Shown piece after piece: positions 31,061 to 42,423 of a DNA stretch of 64,000 bases. Within the stretch, counting starts at the first letter, position 1. The number at the start of each line of letters is the position of its first letter. Origin of the DNA: Galeruca laticollis (taxonomy: Eukaryota; Arthropoda; Insecta; Coleoptera; Chrysomelidae); the NCBI GenBank assembly GCA_963921935.1, contig OY998179.1, positions 64,138,304 through 64,202,303 of the forward strand. Reading direction: 5' to 3'. The notes beneath the pieces were generated by a model that saw nothing but the letters and a program-made list of their open reading frames with translations, was not told the DNA's origin and ran no database searches. The translations under genes and the position numbers were made by a program.

Positions 31061-32579
31061 CATTTTTATTTTTTTTATTACAGATTGTGTCTAGCCATAA
31101 TTTCAATTTTTCACTATTTATACCTTCCAAAAAAATGGTCGTTCAGAAGACATACGTCAACCATTCGTTGCTCAGTGCGCACTCACTCAACGATTGAGTT
31201 ATAAGTTATGTTTTCTGAATGCATCAGACGATGTTATGAGCACGTGAAGTCATAATCTCTGATTTGTGTTCAATGTCACGTGACTTGAGACTGATTTATT
31301 CAAATTTTATTTATTAAATAATAATTAACTGGCTTGAAATAAAGGAGAACTATTGTATTTTTTAGAATTTCCACCTCACGTTAAAATAATGTTTTTATTT
31401 GGATACAGTTAACATCCCTAATATAATTTTGAGTATTATTGTTTCGTGTAAGCCTAGATACGAAACTGTGTACTTCTGGATACTTCGTTGATAACGCCGT
31501 CTCCTTTTCTACGACTTCATGAAAGTTACTTTCTATTAAAATACAGGAAAAATACTGAAGCGAATTTTCGGAGATGGTTCAACACCTTCCAAGGTCCCAT
31601 TATAAGAAGACAGTCCGAATAATAGACTATTTCAAAAAATATATGGATATTTCGAAATAACGTCAATATATCGTGGAAAAAGATTTGAAAGCTTTCACAA
31701 TAATTTCGAAAAGAATAAATAGCGTGCAAATCATAGGATATGATAGGTAGTTATGGATTTCCTTTTGCAGATAACTTTTGAATCATGACAAAATATTAAT
31801 TTTTGACAGGTTTATTCGACGATTTGTCCGTCACAGTGAGTAAATGCGTAGAAAGTGCTGTCCTAGATCCCATGGGAGGAGACAACAATACAGGATAAGT
31901 TTGGGGTCACTTATCTCGTAAACTATCAAATTTTCGAAAAATACAAATAGCACCATTTTTGTAGATAATGAACTGGTCTTTATTTGTTGTCAATACAAAA
32001 TTTCTCGAATTGTCTTATTTTGAGAGATATAGCGGATTTTGGGAACTTCGTGGCAATTTTTCGTCCTTGATCTAGAATGAAGTCTTGGATATATTTCTTA
32101 CCTTTCAAATAACCCTTCAAGATCTACAAATTCCACCACAACAACTAGTGCTACTTTTCTGGATTTCTCACAAATAGATATTTAAGGTCCGCTAATTTAA
32201 TGCATTTTCCGAGGTAGAATAAATATGGATTGAACAAAATATCAAACTATTCTCGAACAAATATACTGATATTTGGCATATTGAGATTGTCAGCAACACA
32301 ATTCTTTATGTTTCTTATGTGTATGAATCTCTTGTTTTATGGATAATGGCTTTGGCTTGATATTCGCTAATTGAATGGTCTAGTCATACATCCACTCTGA
32401 CAAACTTTGGCGGGCATACGTTTTGAGATTTTTCGTTGTAAGCTGTTCCCCTGAATAGTATGAGATCAACTTAGTTATTATAAATCGGAGCAATACTTAC
32501 ACAATGATAAGTATGTTCAATTAATGGACACAACATGACTAGAATGTAACATAAGTAATTGAATAGAGTGATTTCTTAC
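31061..32579. other. Intron sequence, nothing recognised
   Basis: No gene or repeat boundary is supported. It ends at the donor GTAAGA of the exon 32855-32580 (read on the minus strand). Confidence 0.4.
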
Positions 32580-32855
32580 CAGTCCTATTCCTTCAAAAGC
32601 AAACACAGCTGTTCCAAAAAACAATGGTATCGTTTGAAAACTGGCAATGTAGCTTCGCTCAGTTACATCTGGTAGACCATCAGATATTGAATAATACAAA
32701 ACAACTACAATTCCAGCTATCATTAGAATATTGGCTAATGTAGAAAACGGAGCTAGGTATTTCAAATTTCGTACCAAAGAAGGTAATAAAATTGGTATTA
32801 AAATGATAACCATTAGTAAATGGACATCCACTTCATAGCCATTATACTCGAGTAC
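32580..32855 (-). CDS. PAT amino acid transporter, second exon in the window
   Basis: This exon is 276 nt (92 codons), preceded by TTTTTCAG and followed by the donor GTAAGA. It begins VLEYNGYEVDVHLLM and carries three membrane segments: one around VIILIPILLPSLV, then the conserved RNLKYLAPFSTLANI motif leading into a second helix (IAGIVVVLYY), and after a loop the highly conserved PLFFGTAVFAFEGIG helix. These are core PAT-family motifs, part of the amino acid/auxin permease fold. Both boundaries are phase 0. The neighbouring introns are 17.8 kb upstream and 8.5 kb downstream in transcript order and contain mobile elements. Confidence 0.95.
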
Positions 32856-34925
32856 CTGAAAAATAAACAAACTTAAACTATTAACACTGATACAAAAAAT
32901 TCAGGGGTTACCGCAACGCTAATAAAGATCCTTCGAAAACGCCATGATAAGATGAAACAACTTTGGAAAGAAAATGAACGGGAGCTGGATGCGAAAGTTA
33001 TGTTGTATTGTTGAAGAAAATAAACTTATACGTAAATACAACAGATGTTGGTGCGACATTTTCAGGAAAAATATTTGAGAAGACATTCAAATAATAAACA
33101 AGTTTGGAAGCGCCACAGCCATGTTGTTTTTCAAAGCTTATCATTGATGTGCTAACTTGTTAAATGAATATACTTACAAGAAAATATATTTATTTATTCC
33201 TGATACGCTTGGATGCTCACATCATACATACGAAGTCTTCCAAATAGTAATTTCAGTTCAATGAATATTTACATTACCGAATTTGTTGATTAAAATCAAT
33301 ACAATAACAAAACAATGAAATATGAACACTATATTGAACAAAAGTTTTTGGCTGAAAATGTCAGTGACAACATTTTTTGAAATGACAGTTGTCAGAAGAG
33401 TCCGAAATAAATCCTTATGTGAAGAAGTCACAAAGGTATTTACGGAAACTTAATCGGGTTAGTGACCTACAACCTATTATTTTAATTTTGAGTTCGTTTA
33501 CTTGATCGGATGGAACCAATCCCTTTTGAAAAGTTTCGAATAGGTCGAGTTAATTCCATTTAATCCTACTAGAGCGGTAGGGTAGCGAATTTTATTATAT
33601 ACATAACCTCTCACATAAAAAAATGGAAGAATTGAAAAATTTGTCTGACTTCGCTATATAGCGACAGCTCAGAAACGAATTCACGAACGAGTAATAAAAT
33701 GCTTTCGGATACCTGCAGAACCGAGTAACAACCCGTCATGTGATTTTAAGAACCTAGTACTTGATTCGGGTTAGGTTTCTGTAAATACCTATATTGTTTG
33801 TCGCTGTCTCTTCCCAACATTATGAGGATATGATAACTGTCTTTGAATGGAATTGAAAAGAGGGCATTACTAAGAAGAAGTGGGTGTGACAACGAAAACC
33901 ACTAACATATAACCTGATGTTAACATCTCCCCTTTTATGACACAACATAGACATATAGAAATGGACTCAGCGATAAGCGATATTATCTCAAAAGGGATCA
34001 CTCTATAGAGAGAGACGAAGCGACTAAATTGCCAATACCTGCAAAGACAATGCTTGGTCTATCTCGTACTTTTCGGTCTGTTTTCACTACCCAACTGAAT
34101 ACGGATCGCGCAGTCCATTTCTATATGTATATATTTTATGACTTAAACGAAACTATTCACTAAATAAATAAGGATGAGAGATCTAATTTTTTTTCTCCAT
34201 TGAGGTGGTTTTAGACCATGCTGATTCCAAATCCGTTCATATCTAAGCTCTAGCACTTACCGTTTGTCCGTTGAAGCTTAAAAAGGGCGGACGAACGGAC
34301 ACCAGAAGCCAGAATATGAGATTTTGATTTCTTCGCCGACTTTGTCGACTCCTGTTTAAAAGTCTGAAATGAACAAGAGATAAAAGGACAAAACATGCAG
34401 ATAACGGGAATGAATAGAAAGAATCGTACCAAAAAAAACGAAGCAAAGCCTTGGGTAGTGTGAATATTATAACAACTGAAATGATAAAACGGAGACGCAA
34501 TGAGATAAAAAATATTGTGGTGAATTTGTGAGGAACATATGAATCTCTGGTAAATAGCCAGCGAATGAGTTAAAAATACAATTTCCTCACTTGAGGAGAG
34601 TGATAAACATCAATGAAGTTTGAAAATATATTGTCCAGACTAATAAATAAGATTGAATGCCAATATGTGTACAATACCATATTGTGTACTAGTGACAGGA
34701 GAGAGTGATAGGAACTATCGGTAAATTTTTCCTATGCGATTGAGAAATTTAGAGGGGAATTGACAAGTTGATTTTTATAGGCAATCTTATGAGAAGCCAT
34801 ACAGTTCTGAGGCAATTAGGTACTGGATACTTTTCGGGTATAATCATCACTTCATAAAGTGATGTCAGATCTTCACTCTAAAGAAATGTAATTTATTGCG
34901 ACATTACGTCAAAAATTGGTTCTTT
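32856..34925. other. Intron sequence, nothing recognised
   Basis: No coding or repeat feature is supported in these 2 kb. Small frames at 34243-34500 on the minus strand look like chance ORFs. Confidence 0.4.
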
Positions 34926-34929
34926 TTAA

Positions 34930-36217
34930 CCCTCTCGTGCCTAATGGGATATACTTGTCGCATCAAAAAGTGAAAAAATCCTGGTGGCACCTAATAACGT
35001 TATGAACTTGGAATAAGTGATCCCACTCGTGTGTTTAGGTCTCTACTCTAGAATTTTTATGCAACCAGTTTCATAGATAACCCCATAATTTCTGCAGACA
35101 GCTGTTCGTATATTCATGTTTTGATAGTGGTCTATTTCCTGCGTTATTTTCATTGTTTTTGTGGTATGTGAAGGACAGACGGGACAGGTAAGGGTTACTT
35201 TTTTTAACTTCATAATATTTTAAATCATTGTTACTCTGTTACCGAAGATCAACACACGTATTTTCGATAATAGTTGGTTATGGGACGTACACGTCCCAAC
35301 AGTACTTTTATGTGGGACAGATTATTCCCCCTCGTAAGTTATAAATATTTATTTCAGAAAACGTCCACTAACTGAGCAGCAGTTGGCGAACTGTGCTTTT
35401 GATTCTGATTCGGAATCTTATGAATGAAGTGAATCAGAATACGACCCACAAATTGATGATGGGTCGGTTAGTGATGAGAGTTGTACTTTTACAAGTAACA
35501 TTGAAGGAGTATTTCATAGAAGAAATGAAGAGACTGGGGTTGATGAAAATTCTGATTCAGAAGTTGAAATGCCTAATATCGATGAACAGGACGATGACAT
35601 TCATTCTGAACAACCTTCCGTAACCGAAATTCAGTGGTGTAAAATGACTGATATTAATTTTATTCCTCGCAAAACTATATCAAAAGTCGTCCATTTCTTT
35701 GATTCGTTGTGATCGATGTTTCAGGAAATTGGATGTCTTTTTGAAATTGTTTCCACGTAGCCTACTGATATATATTGCATAATGTACAAATCGAAGGTTG
35801 GATATCTATAGAGAAACAACTGCGAATAAAATAATTCCCGACACAGATGCCCCTGAAATTATGATCATTTTAGGATACTTCTTAGTTATGAGGTATAATG
35901 ATGTACCACACTTACATGAATACTGGAGTACGAATACTCCCTTGGGAAATATGGCAATAAAGTCGGCAATATCCAGGGATAGATTTATGTTGTTGATCTC
36001 CAAATTATACTTCAATAATCCCGAAAAGCTTCAAGAATCTTCGAAAACATAACACATCGATGAAGTCGTTTCATGTCTAAGGAGTACTTATAAAAAAGCA
36101 AGAACATAAGCCTCTTTTCAATCCATTGACGAATCAATGGTAAAGTTCAAAGGACGTTCCACAATGAAACAATATCTTCCACTAAACCCTATAAAGCGGG
36201 GTATAAATAAAAAACAA
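34930..36217 (+). mobile_element. piggyBac-like transposon, 5' part, cut by a foldback
   Basis: TTAA at 34926-34929 is followed by CCCTCTCGTGCCTAATGGG, typical of a piggyBac end. Subterminal palindromes such as GGGACGTACACGTCCC (35282) follow. A transposase remnant runs from about 35359 to the point where the foldback begins at 36218; the right end was not found. Confidence 0.75.
35359..36217 (+). pseudogene. piggyBac transposase remnant
   Basis: After a possible intron (donor GTAAGG near 35189, acceptor TTTCAG near 35359) the frame reads RPLTEQQLANCAFDSDSESY, then an acidic N-terminal region (SDSEVEMPNIDEQDDDIHSE) as in PGBD proteins. Next come EIMIILGYFLVMRYNDVPHL then HEYWSTNTPLGNMAIKSAIS then RDRFMLLISKLYFNN, the core of the transposase, and IDESMVKFKGRSTMKQYLP near 36123, with the first catalytic Asp in DESMV. 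Stops at about 35424, 35709 and 36050 and frameshifts break it. Everything beyond PLNPIKRG is missing. Confidence 0.8.
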
Positions 36218-36269
36218 ACAATTATCGAAATGAAACCAAATTTTGTATTTTGGTACAGGAATTTATTAT

Positions 36270-36316
36270 AAGCAGAGCGCTTTCGGTTTAATGATAAACC
36301 ATCATCAGTGCCCCCT
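36270..36316 (-). ncRNA. Hammerhead-like ribozyme motif, left arm
   Basis: On the minus strand: GGGGGCA, CTGATGA, T, a 6-bp hairpin GGTTTA-TCAT-TAAACC, GAA, then the self-complementary AGCGCT, C and TGC. This matches the hammerhead core order with a minimal helix III (AGCGCT) and a possible CUC cleavage triplet; TGC can pair with the upstream GCA as helix I. The unpaired T before helix II departs from the consensus. Activity is not established. Confidence 0.4.
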
Positions 36317-37637
36317 GTAAAAGTAAAAAATTGATCTTACATTCTCGAAATAAAATAAAAGGTTTAGAAGGGCCTAAAGCCAAATAGATACAATTTACTC
36401 CAAATCCTCACAAATTAAAAGATACATAAAGCGAATTAAAATATAGTGCTGTGTTTCAAGTCACTATTTAATTGAAATAACGATAAAAAGCACACACAAC
36501 CCATTGTACAATGAATGAATCCCTAAAATAGGGGATAAAATATAACTCAAAACATTATTTGTGAGTCAGCTGTTTGACATTTGACAACAATTGTAGAAGA
36601 TAAGTTGAAAATGAACAATTTTTGAAGGTGTTAATTAGTAAGGTAGGCTAACAACAGCCGGTGCTCTGATGACGTCATGAGAATCATAGAAGCAAAAGTT
36701 GACAAAAGCTTGAAATATTAGTAAATTTATTTAACAATTACGTTCTTATGACCTCCTAAGAGAAACAAATGTGTTATGGTGAGAATAACTGAAAACAGTT
36801 CAGGTTTGAAAGTGAAGTAAGAGCCACGAAAGAAAAAGAAAAATGAAAAACAACTTTAATGAAAAAGTGACTCACAATCAGACAAGAATAATCCGGCCTG
36901 CACACCACCCCACCCCGGAATCCCAATCAGGGAAGCGACCCGAAAGTCTCCAAAGGATAAACAACTATTCCTCGAGCTATTTGCTCCGACAGGCATTGTA
37001 CTGCATCCCTCCAGCAACAAACCGGCCGAGGTGTGCAGGCCGGATTATTCTTGTCTGATTGTGAGTCACTTTTTCATTAAAGTTGTTTTTAATTTTTCCT
37101 TTTCTTTCGTGGCTCTTACTTCACTTTAAAACCTGTACTGTTTTCAGTTATTTTCACCATCACACATTTGTTTCTCTGAGGAGGTCATAGGAACGTAATT
37201 GCCAAATAAATTTACTTATTTCAAGCTTTTGTCAACTTTTGCTTCTATGATTCTCATGACGTCATCAGAGCACCGGCTGTTTTTTTGCGTACCTTACTAA
37301 TTAACACCTTCAAAAATTGTTCATTTTCAAGTTATCTTCTACAATTGTTGTCAAATGTCAAACAGCTGACTCACAAATAATGTTTTGCGTTATATTTTAT
37401 CCCCTATTTTAGAGATTCATTCATTGTACAATGGGTTGTGTGTGCTTTTTATTGTAATTTTTATTAAATAGTGACTGTGTTTCAAGCACTATATTTTAAT
37501 TTGCTTTATGTATCTTTTAATTTGTGAGGATTTGGAGTACACCCTGACCATGTGAGTAAATTGTATCTATTTGGCTTTAGGCCCTTCTAAACCTTTTATT
37601 TTATTTCGAGAATGTAAGATCAATTTTTTACTTTTAC

Positions 37638-37690
37638 AGGGGAAACTGATGATGGTTTATCAATAAACCGAAAGCGCTCTGCTTATAATA
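37638..37690 (+). ncRNA. Hammerhead-like ribozyme motif, right arm
   Basis: On the plus strand: GGGGAAA, CTGATGA, T, hairpin GGTTTA-TCAA-TAAACC, GAA, AGCGCT, C, TGC. It is the same as the left-arm motif, but the helix I strand before CTGATGA is GAAA instead of GGCA, so helix I pairing is poorer. Confidence 0.35.
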
Positions 37691-37784
37691 AATTCTTGTA
37701 CCAAAATACAAAATTTGGTTTCATTTCGATAATTGTTTTTCTCTGGTACACTCAGCTGACTTCACTCATTTAAAAAACAAACGG

Positions 37785-38597
37785 TTTTAAATATTAAAAC
37801 TAACTTTTCCGCATCTGTGACCCTGAACAATATTCTATCATAAAATTGTTACTTGTATACACTTCCGGGGATGTATCGTGCTGACAAACCGAAATTTCTC
37901 CAAAAATAACCAAAAATTTAGTATATCTGGATTTATAGGACCCGCTGTACTCGCTCTAGTCAACTAAAAATCAATAGGGTACATCTGTGAGGCACCTACA
38001 ACAATACTCGATCATAAAATTGATCAATCGTATACTCTCTGGAGGCTGTATCGTGCTAACACACTAAAAATTCTCGATACTTGACAAAAATTTGGTACTT
38101 CAAGTACCATAGCACCCGTTGTACTGGCTTAAGTGAGCTGAATATCAATAGGGTTCATCTTTGAGACGCTTTGAATAGTATCCAATCACAAAATTGGTCA
38201 CTTGTATATACTCCGGAGACTGTATCGTGCTAACAAACTGAAATTTCTCAAAAAAATGACAAAATGTCTTACTTCAAGTACCATAGCACCGATTGTACTG
38301 GCTCTAGTGAGCTGAAAATCGATAGGATTCATCTGTGTCATGTCCTTAACAATATTCAATCATGAAATTGGTGACTTATTGCACTCCGGAGGCTGTATCG
38401 TGCTAACAAGACATGTAAGGAAAAGTCGCCGACGACAACGACATACACACAGGATTTTTATTTCTGAAAACCGTTTTTCCGTTTTGTTGTTGATGGAAAA
38501 CGTAGAAATAACTTGAATTAAATTTAAAAATTCCATTTTTTTTTATGTAAACCAATACTTTTCTCACATATATATAGGTTGGGCGGAAAAGTAAAAT
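37785..38597. repeat. Subrepeat element, copy 3
   Basis: It starts ACGGTTTTAAATATTAAAAC and ends GGTTGGGCGGAAAAGTAA, with the same ACTTTTCCGC (37803-37812) / GCGGAAAAGT (38583-38592) inverted pair. About four internal units carry TATACTCTCTGGAGGCTGTA-type text. It abuts the 5' end of the BEL/Pao remnant. Confidence 0.8.
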
Positions 38598-38639
38598 ATG
38601 GCAAAGATGCGATGCAGCAACTGGATACGTTTTCGACCT

Positions 38640-39673
38640 CAATATATACTCGGGAAAAGAAATACAACAACAAAAAGGAACACTGGGTGAAAGGGTTGTC
38701 CATAAGTTGACATCAGAAATTGAAGATCCTAATCCTAATTCTAACCAGAATCAGCGAGCACAGTCTCGTCAATCGTCAACTCTTAACGCTGCAGATGCAA
38801 TACCACTCCGAAATGCCGAGCCTGAAGCTCAAGTTAATGTTTCTCCGCCCTCGGGGCCATCCTCCCTCTTTGTAGATTAAGGAGGTCCCGAAGTACTATT
38901 GGCCACAGCGGTCGTACATGTTCTTTCCGATAATGGTAACCTTGTTAAGGCTAAAATAATTCTAGACAACAGCAGCCAATGTTGTTTCGCTTCTGAAAAA
39001 TTCGTTAGAAGGATGCATCTCAAAACCTATGATAATCAAATTCAATTTTTCGGCATTAAATGCACTCCTACAATTCCGAACAAAATGATAGACATTCTAA
39101 TTTTCTCCAATACTAAGGAGGATTATGAACTTGATGTTTTCTGTGCAGTACTTCCTGTAATTACTTCTATGTTGCCTAGAATTCCGTTTAATAGATATAA
39201 GTAGAACATTCCTCCAATGTTCAAACTGCCTGATCCAGATTTCCATGTCCCGTCCGATGTGGACATCCTCTTGGCCGCTGATGCTTATTATGAAATTTTA
39301 CTTCCGCAGATCTATCGACTGGGTCCTAGACTTTCTACTCTCCACCTGACAAGGTTTGGATGGGTAATTGGAGAAGAATTACATCCACAAAGTGTTTCTA
39401 AAGACAATAAAGTAGCTCTTTTTTGTCAAAATACTTCCGAGCATGGTGACTCGTCAGACAAAATTCTTTCGACGAGGGACGTCGAAGAACTTCCAGAATG
39501 CAAATATTTATCTGCTGAAGAAGAGTTTGCTGAACAAAACTTCGTTCAGACATATGTCCGATGCCCCAATGTTACTTTCCAAGTTGATTTTCCTTTCAAG
39601 TCTCCTCCACTGGGCGACACCTTCAATATCGCAAAAAAACGATTTTGCAAATTGGAAAAACGTTTTCAAAATA
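38640..39673 (+). pseudogene. BEL/Pao gag end, protease and linker
   Basis: A Gln/Ser-rich gag tail (to a stop near 38879) is followed by the A17-type protease region: VLLATAVVHVLSDNGNLVKA then KIILDNSSQCCFASEKF. The expected DSGSQ active site reads DNSSQ, so the Gly is lost. After a stop at 39202 the frame continues with FKLPDPDFHVPSDVDILLAA then DAYYEILLP and LTRFGWVIGEELH, and the conserved RT-leading motif with LSAEEEFAEQNFVQTY. It ends KRFCKLEKRFQN, where the Penelope-like fragment is inserted. Confidence 0.85.
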
Positions 39674-39739
39674 TATACATTTAATCGTTCCTCGCCAACT
39701 TCTTGTACATGAAATAAAACTTCAAAAATTTCTTTTTTT

Positions 39740-39785
39740 TTTGCAACGATTCGGTTCCATTATTTAGGTCCATCATCAGGGCTAT
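39740..39785 (-). ncRNA. Hammerhead-like motif in the Penelope-like tail
   Basis: The minus strand reads AGCC, CTGATGA, TGGACCTAAATAATGGAACC, GAA, TCGTTGC. Core order is preserved, but helix II is imperfect and the base after GAA is T rather than A, so it is probably decayed. Penelope-like elements are known to carry hammerhead motifs. Confidence 0.35.
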
Positions 39786-39789
39786 TGAT

Positions 39790-39790
<1 letters not shown>

Positions 39791-39850
<60 letters not shown>
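39791..39850. repeat. (AT)n microsatellite
   Basis: About 29 AT units within the Penelope-like fragment. Confidence 0.95.
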
Positions 39851-39851
<1 letters not shown>

Positions 39852-40334
39852 GTTCTATCATCGAATTCGTTATGCGACTATCTGCAATAATACCTTACAA
39901 TAATAAAAGCTTTTGTTTTCTTTTATTTTTATTGATATTAACATTAGTTAATCAATGTTGAAAATATAAAAATTGAGAGTTTACAACTAACATTAATGAA
40001 ATACATCTTTTTTCGCCCTATATTGCAAAGCTTAAAATTGAAAAACTCACCAGTAACATCAATACATTCATTTTGGTTTCTTAAAAACAATTATCTGGAT
40101 ACATACATATAAGACAAAGAAAACAAGCTTTTTAAAATTCATCTACGTTATTTCCAAAATGAAATTGTGATAATTTTCCATGGTATACACATTTCCTTTG
40201 TTTAATTCACATATTATGTTTCAAATAGGTAGAAAAATTTTTATAGTATGTGTTGTTGGCGATACGAAATGATTTCTTTTTATAAGTAAAAACAGCAAAT
40301 CATAAATCGTTTTAGTACGGTTGTGGATGATATA

Positions 40335-40660
40335 TTAAAACGGAAAGGTGGAAATGTCACAAGTTTGAATTTCCATTTTGTTTATTAGATTGTTATATAC
40401 ATTATCCAGTTTATCAAAATCTTCACGAAAATTGAGTGAATTGTTAGTTTTCTTAATATGAATCATTCCTTTTATACATCTTTCATGAGAATTGGTTTCA
40501 GTATCTAAAATTTTGAAATTGTTGAAATTGAATTCACGGCCAGTAGCAAAAGAATGACATACTGTGAGGATTGTCCTACATATGATTTGTTGCATTTGTT
40601 ACATTCAATTTCATAAACTGTATTAGGTGTTTCTGTTTTCAGAATATCTGGTTTAAACTT
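40335..40660 (-). pseudogene. Penelope-like GIY-YIG endonuclease C-terminus
   Basis: On the minus strand KTETPNTVYEIECNKCNKSY then VGQS begins the GIY-YIG domain typical of Penelope-like elements. After a frameshift near 40560 the frame reads SFATGREFNFNNFKILDTET, then HERCIKGMIHIKKTNNSLNF and ends DISTFPF. The His-rich and IHIKK motifs are characteristic of the C-terminal end of this family. Confidence 0.8.
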
Positions 40661-40670
40661 CGTGAAAAAT

Positions 40671-41230
40671 TTTCAAAATCATCCACAATTATTTTCCATT
40701 TTTAAAGAGTTTATTGATGAATATGTGTCATTAAAACATGCCAGGTATGTTCCATTTGATTCTAACATTAAATCTACAGAGAATAAATACTTCCTTCCAC
40801 ACCATAGTGTAATCACAGATTCCAGTGAAACTAAGAGTAGTTCTCGATGCCTCTAGTAAAATTTCTACAGGTGTCTCATCAGATGATATTCTTCACAAAG
40901 ACTATCAAGTGCAACCAGATTCGTATGATATCCTATGTCGCTTTCGACAATATTCTTACGTTCTAACCTGCGACATCCAGAAAATGTACCGTCAGGTTAA
41001 GATGAATCCATCTCAACTCCACTGCCAAAACATCGTGTGGAGAAACTCCCCACAAGAAGACCTTAAATGCATACAGCTTTCCACAGTAACTTACTGAATT
41101 ACTTCTTCGTCGTTTCTGGCAACAAGAGTTCTAAAGGAGCTCGCCTCCAATTCAAATGAATTTCCTCAATAGCTTACTAAACTCTTTTGGATTCCACCTA
41201 CACAAGTGGTTGTCCAATTCCTCACAATTT
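40671..41230 (+). pseudogene. BEL/Pao reverse transcriptase, N-terminal half
   Basis: The text continues directly from the pre-insertion frame with FIDEYVSLKHARYVPFDSNI, then YFLPHHSVI, KLRVVLDASSKISTGVSSDD, CRFRQYSYVLTCDIQKMYRQ and VKMNPSQLHCQNIVWRNSP. After a stop near 41096 a broken block reads ITSSSFLATRVLKELASNS. The Y-x-DD catalytic block that should come next is deleted; the sequence jumps to the FGFHLHKW-type motif near 41190. Confidence 0.85.
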
Positions 41231-42420
41231 AAATAAACATTTTGTGATCCTTCTGACTCTAGTCAATATGAAATAAAATTGGAAGACAGTCCGAACAAGG
41301 TGTTGGGATTGTCTTGGAATCCTTTTTCTCACAATTTTGCTATTTCCTTACCGCAAATTTCTTATGATTATCTTCCCTTCAAGCGCAAGGCTTCATCAAT
41401 CACTGCCCAGATGTTCGAACCGTTAGGTGTGCTGGGTCCTTACATAGTTGCGGGAAAAATCTTTCTACAACAGCTTTGGCTAATTAAACTTTCCTACTGA
41501 ATTCAGTCAAAAGTGGAAACAATTGATTGATTCCATGGAATATCTAAAACCTTTAAAAGTTCCTAGATGTCTACTGTCGGGTCAATCCATTGTAAATATC
41601 CAAATCCACGGTTTCGCGGATAGTAGTCAACGAGCCTATGGAGGTTGCTTAGATCTCAGAACCATTTATTCCGACAATCCTGTCACTTCCATGTTACGTA
41701 CACCCAAATCCAGAGTCGCACCGCTGAGAAGGATTACTCTTCCAAGACTCGAGTTGTGTGAAATGGTATTGCTTACCAAACTCACTCAAAAAATCCTCAA
41801 AATTTTTGGCAATTCATTGGATTTTGAGTCCATAATTTTATGGACAGATTCCCAGATAGCCTTGTACTGGATTCAGTCCCATCTTTCTCGTTGGCACACC
41901 TTCGTGGTCAACCGAGTTTCTCAAATTCAGATGTTGCTGCCATAAGCTCAATGGAGGTATATTCGCTCTGCTAAAAATCCTGCGGACCCGCTTTCCAGGG
42001 GAGTATTGGCTCCCGACCTACTAAATTCCAAGCTTTGGTGGTGTGGTCCTGATTTTCTATCCGAAGTGAGTTTGGACTTGTCCAAATTTCTTCTTAAGTT
42101 CTCTCCAAGAGTTGTGCCTGAGCAAACGGCACCTCAGCTCCAAGTACTAGTTGCTAGTACTGATTCAAAAAATAGGTTTTGGAGTCAATTGTCTGAAAAA
42201 ATGTTTTCCTCCAGAAAATTGCTACACACAGTGGCATATGTTTCACGATTCGTATCAAACTCCAGGAGTAAAGAGATCAAAGAGTCCAGTCCTTTATCCA
42301 CATATGAAATACATTCTGCCTTAATGCTGGTCCTTCGAAATTTGCAGTTCCTGTGTTTCCTGAGGAAATGTCTGAACTGAAATCCCTTAAACCTATATCC
42401 GACAAGCATCCGACAAGAGC
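41230..42420 (+). pseudogene. BEL/Pao RNase H region
   Basis: The frames include KVLGLSWNPFSHNFAISLPQ, MFEPLGVLGPYIVAGKIFLQ, IHGFADSSQRAYGGCLDLR (first acidic residue), ITLPRLELCEMVLLTKL (Glu) and ILWTDSQIALYWIQS (Asp). After a stop at 41943, RSAKNPADPLSRGVLAPDLL and KLWWCGPDFLSE follow, the usual end of this region. Stops near 41498, 41943 and 42378 break it. Confidence 0.87.
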
Positions 42421-42423
42421 ATA

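Larger units (their letters stand above)
36218..37737. mobile_element. 1.5-kb foldback with hammerhead-like arm ends
   Basis: The left arm 36218-36906 (689 bp) and right arm 37030-37737 (708 bp) are highly similar inverted repeats around a 123-bp GC-richer spacer (36907-37029). The outer ends read ACAATTATCGAAATGAAACC and its reverse complement; the inner ends read CCGGCCTGCACACC and its reverse complement. Each arm carries, about 50-90 bp from its outer end and pointing outward, a CTGATGA...GAAA motif. Arms contain no ORF. It interrupts the piggyBac remnant. Confidence 0.85.
39674..40670 (-). mobile_element. Penelope-like element, 3' fragment
   Basis: It is inserted on the minus strand, flanked by TTTTCAAAAT at 39664-39673 and 40671-40680. 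It carries the end of a Penelope-like ORF with a GIY-YIG endonuclease region, then an (AT)n tract, a hammerhead-like motif and a 3' tail containing ACAAGAAGTTGGCGAGGAAC. The 5' part with RT is absent, consistent with 5' truncation. Confidence 0.75.

Noticed and set aside
36843..37058. 71-codon ORF across the foldback spacer
   Set aside because: It spans the inner arm ends and spacer of the inverted repeat and has no known domain.
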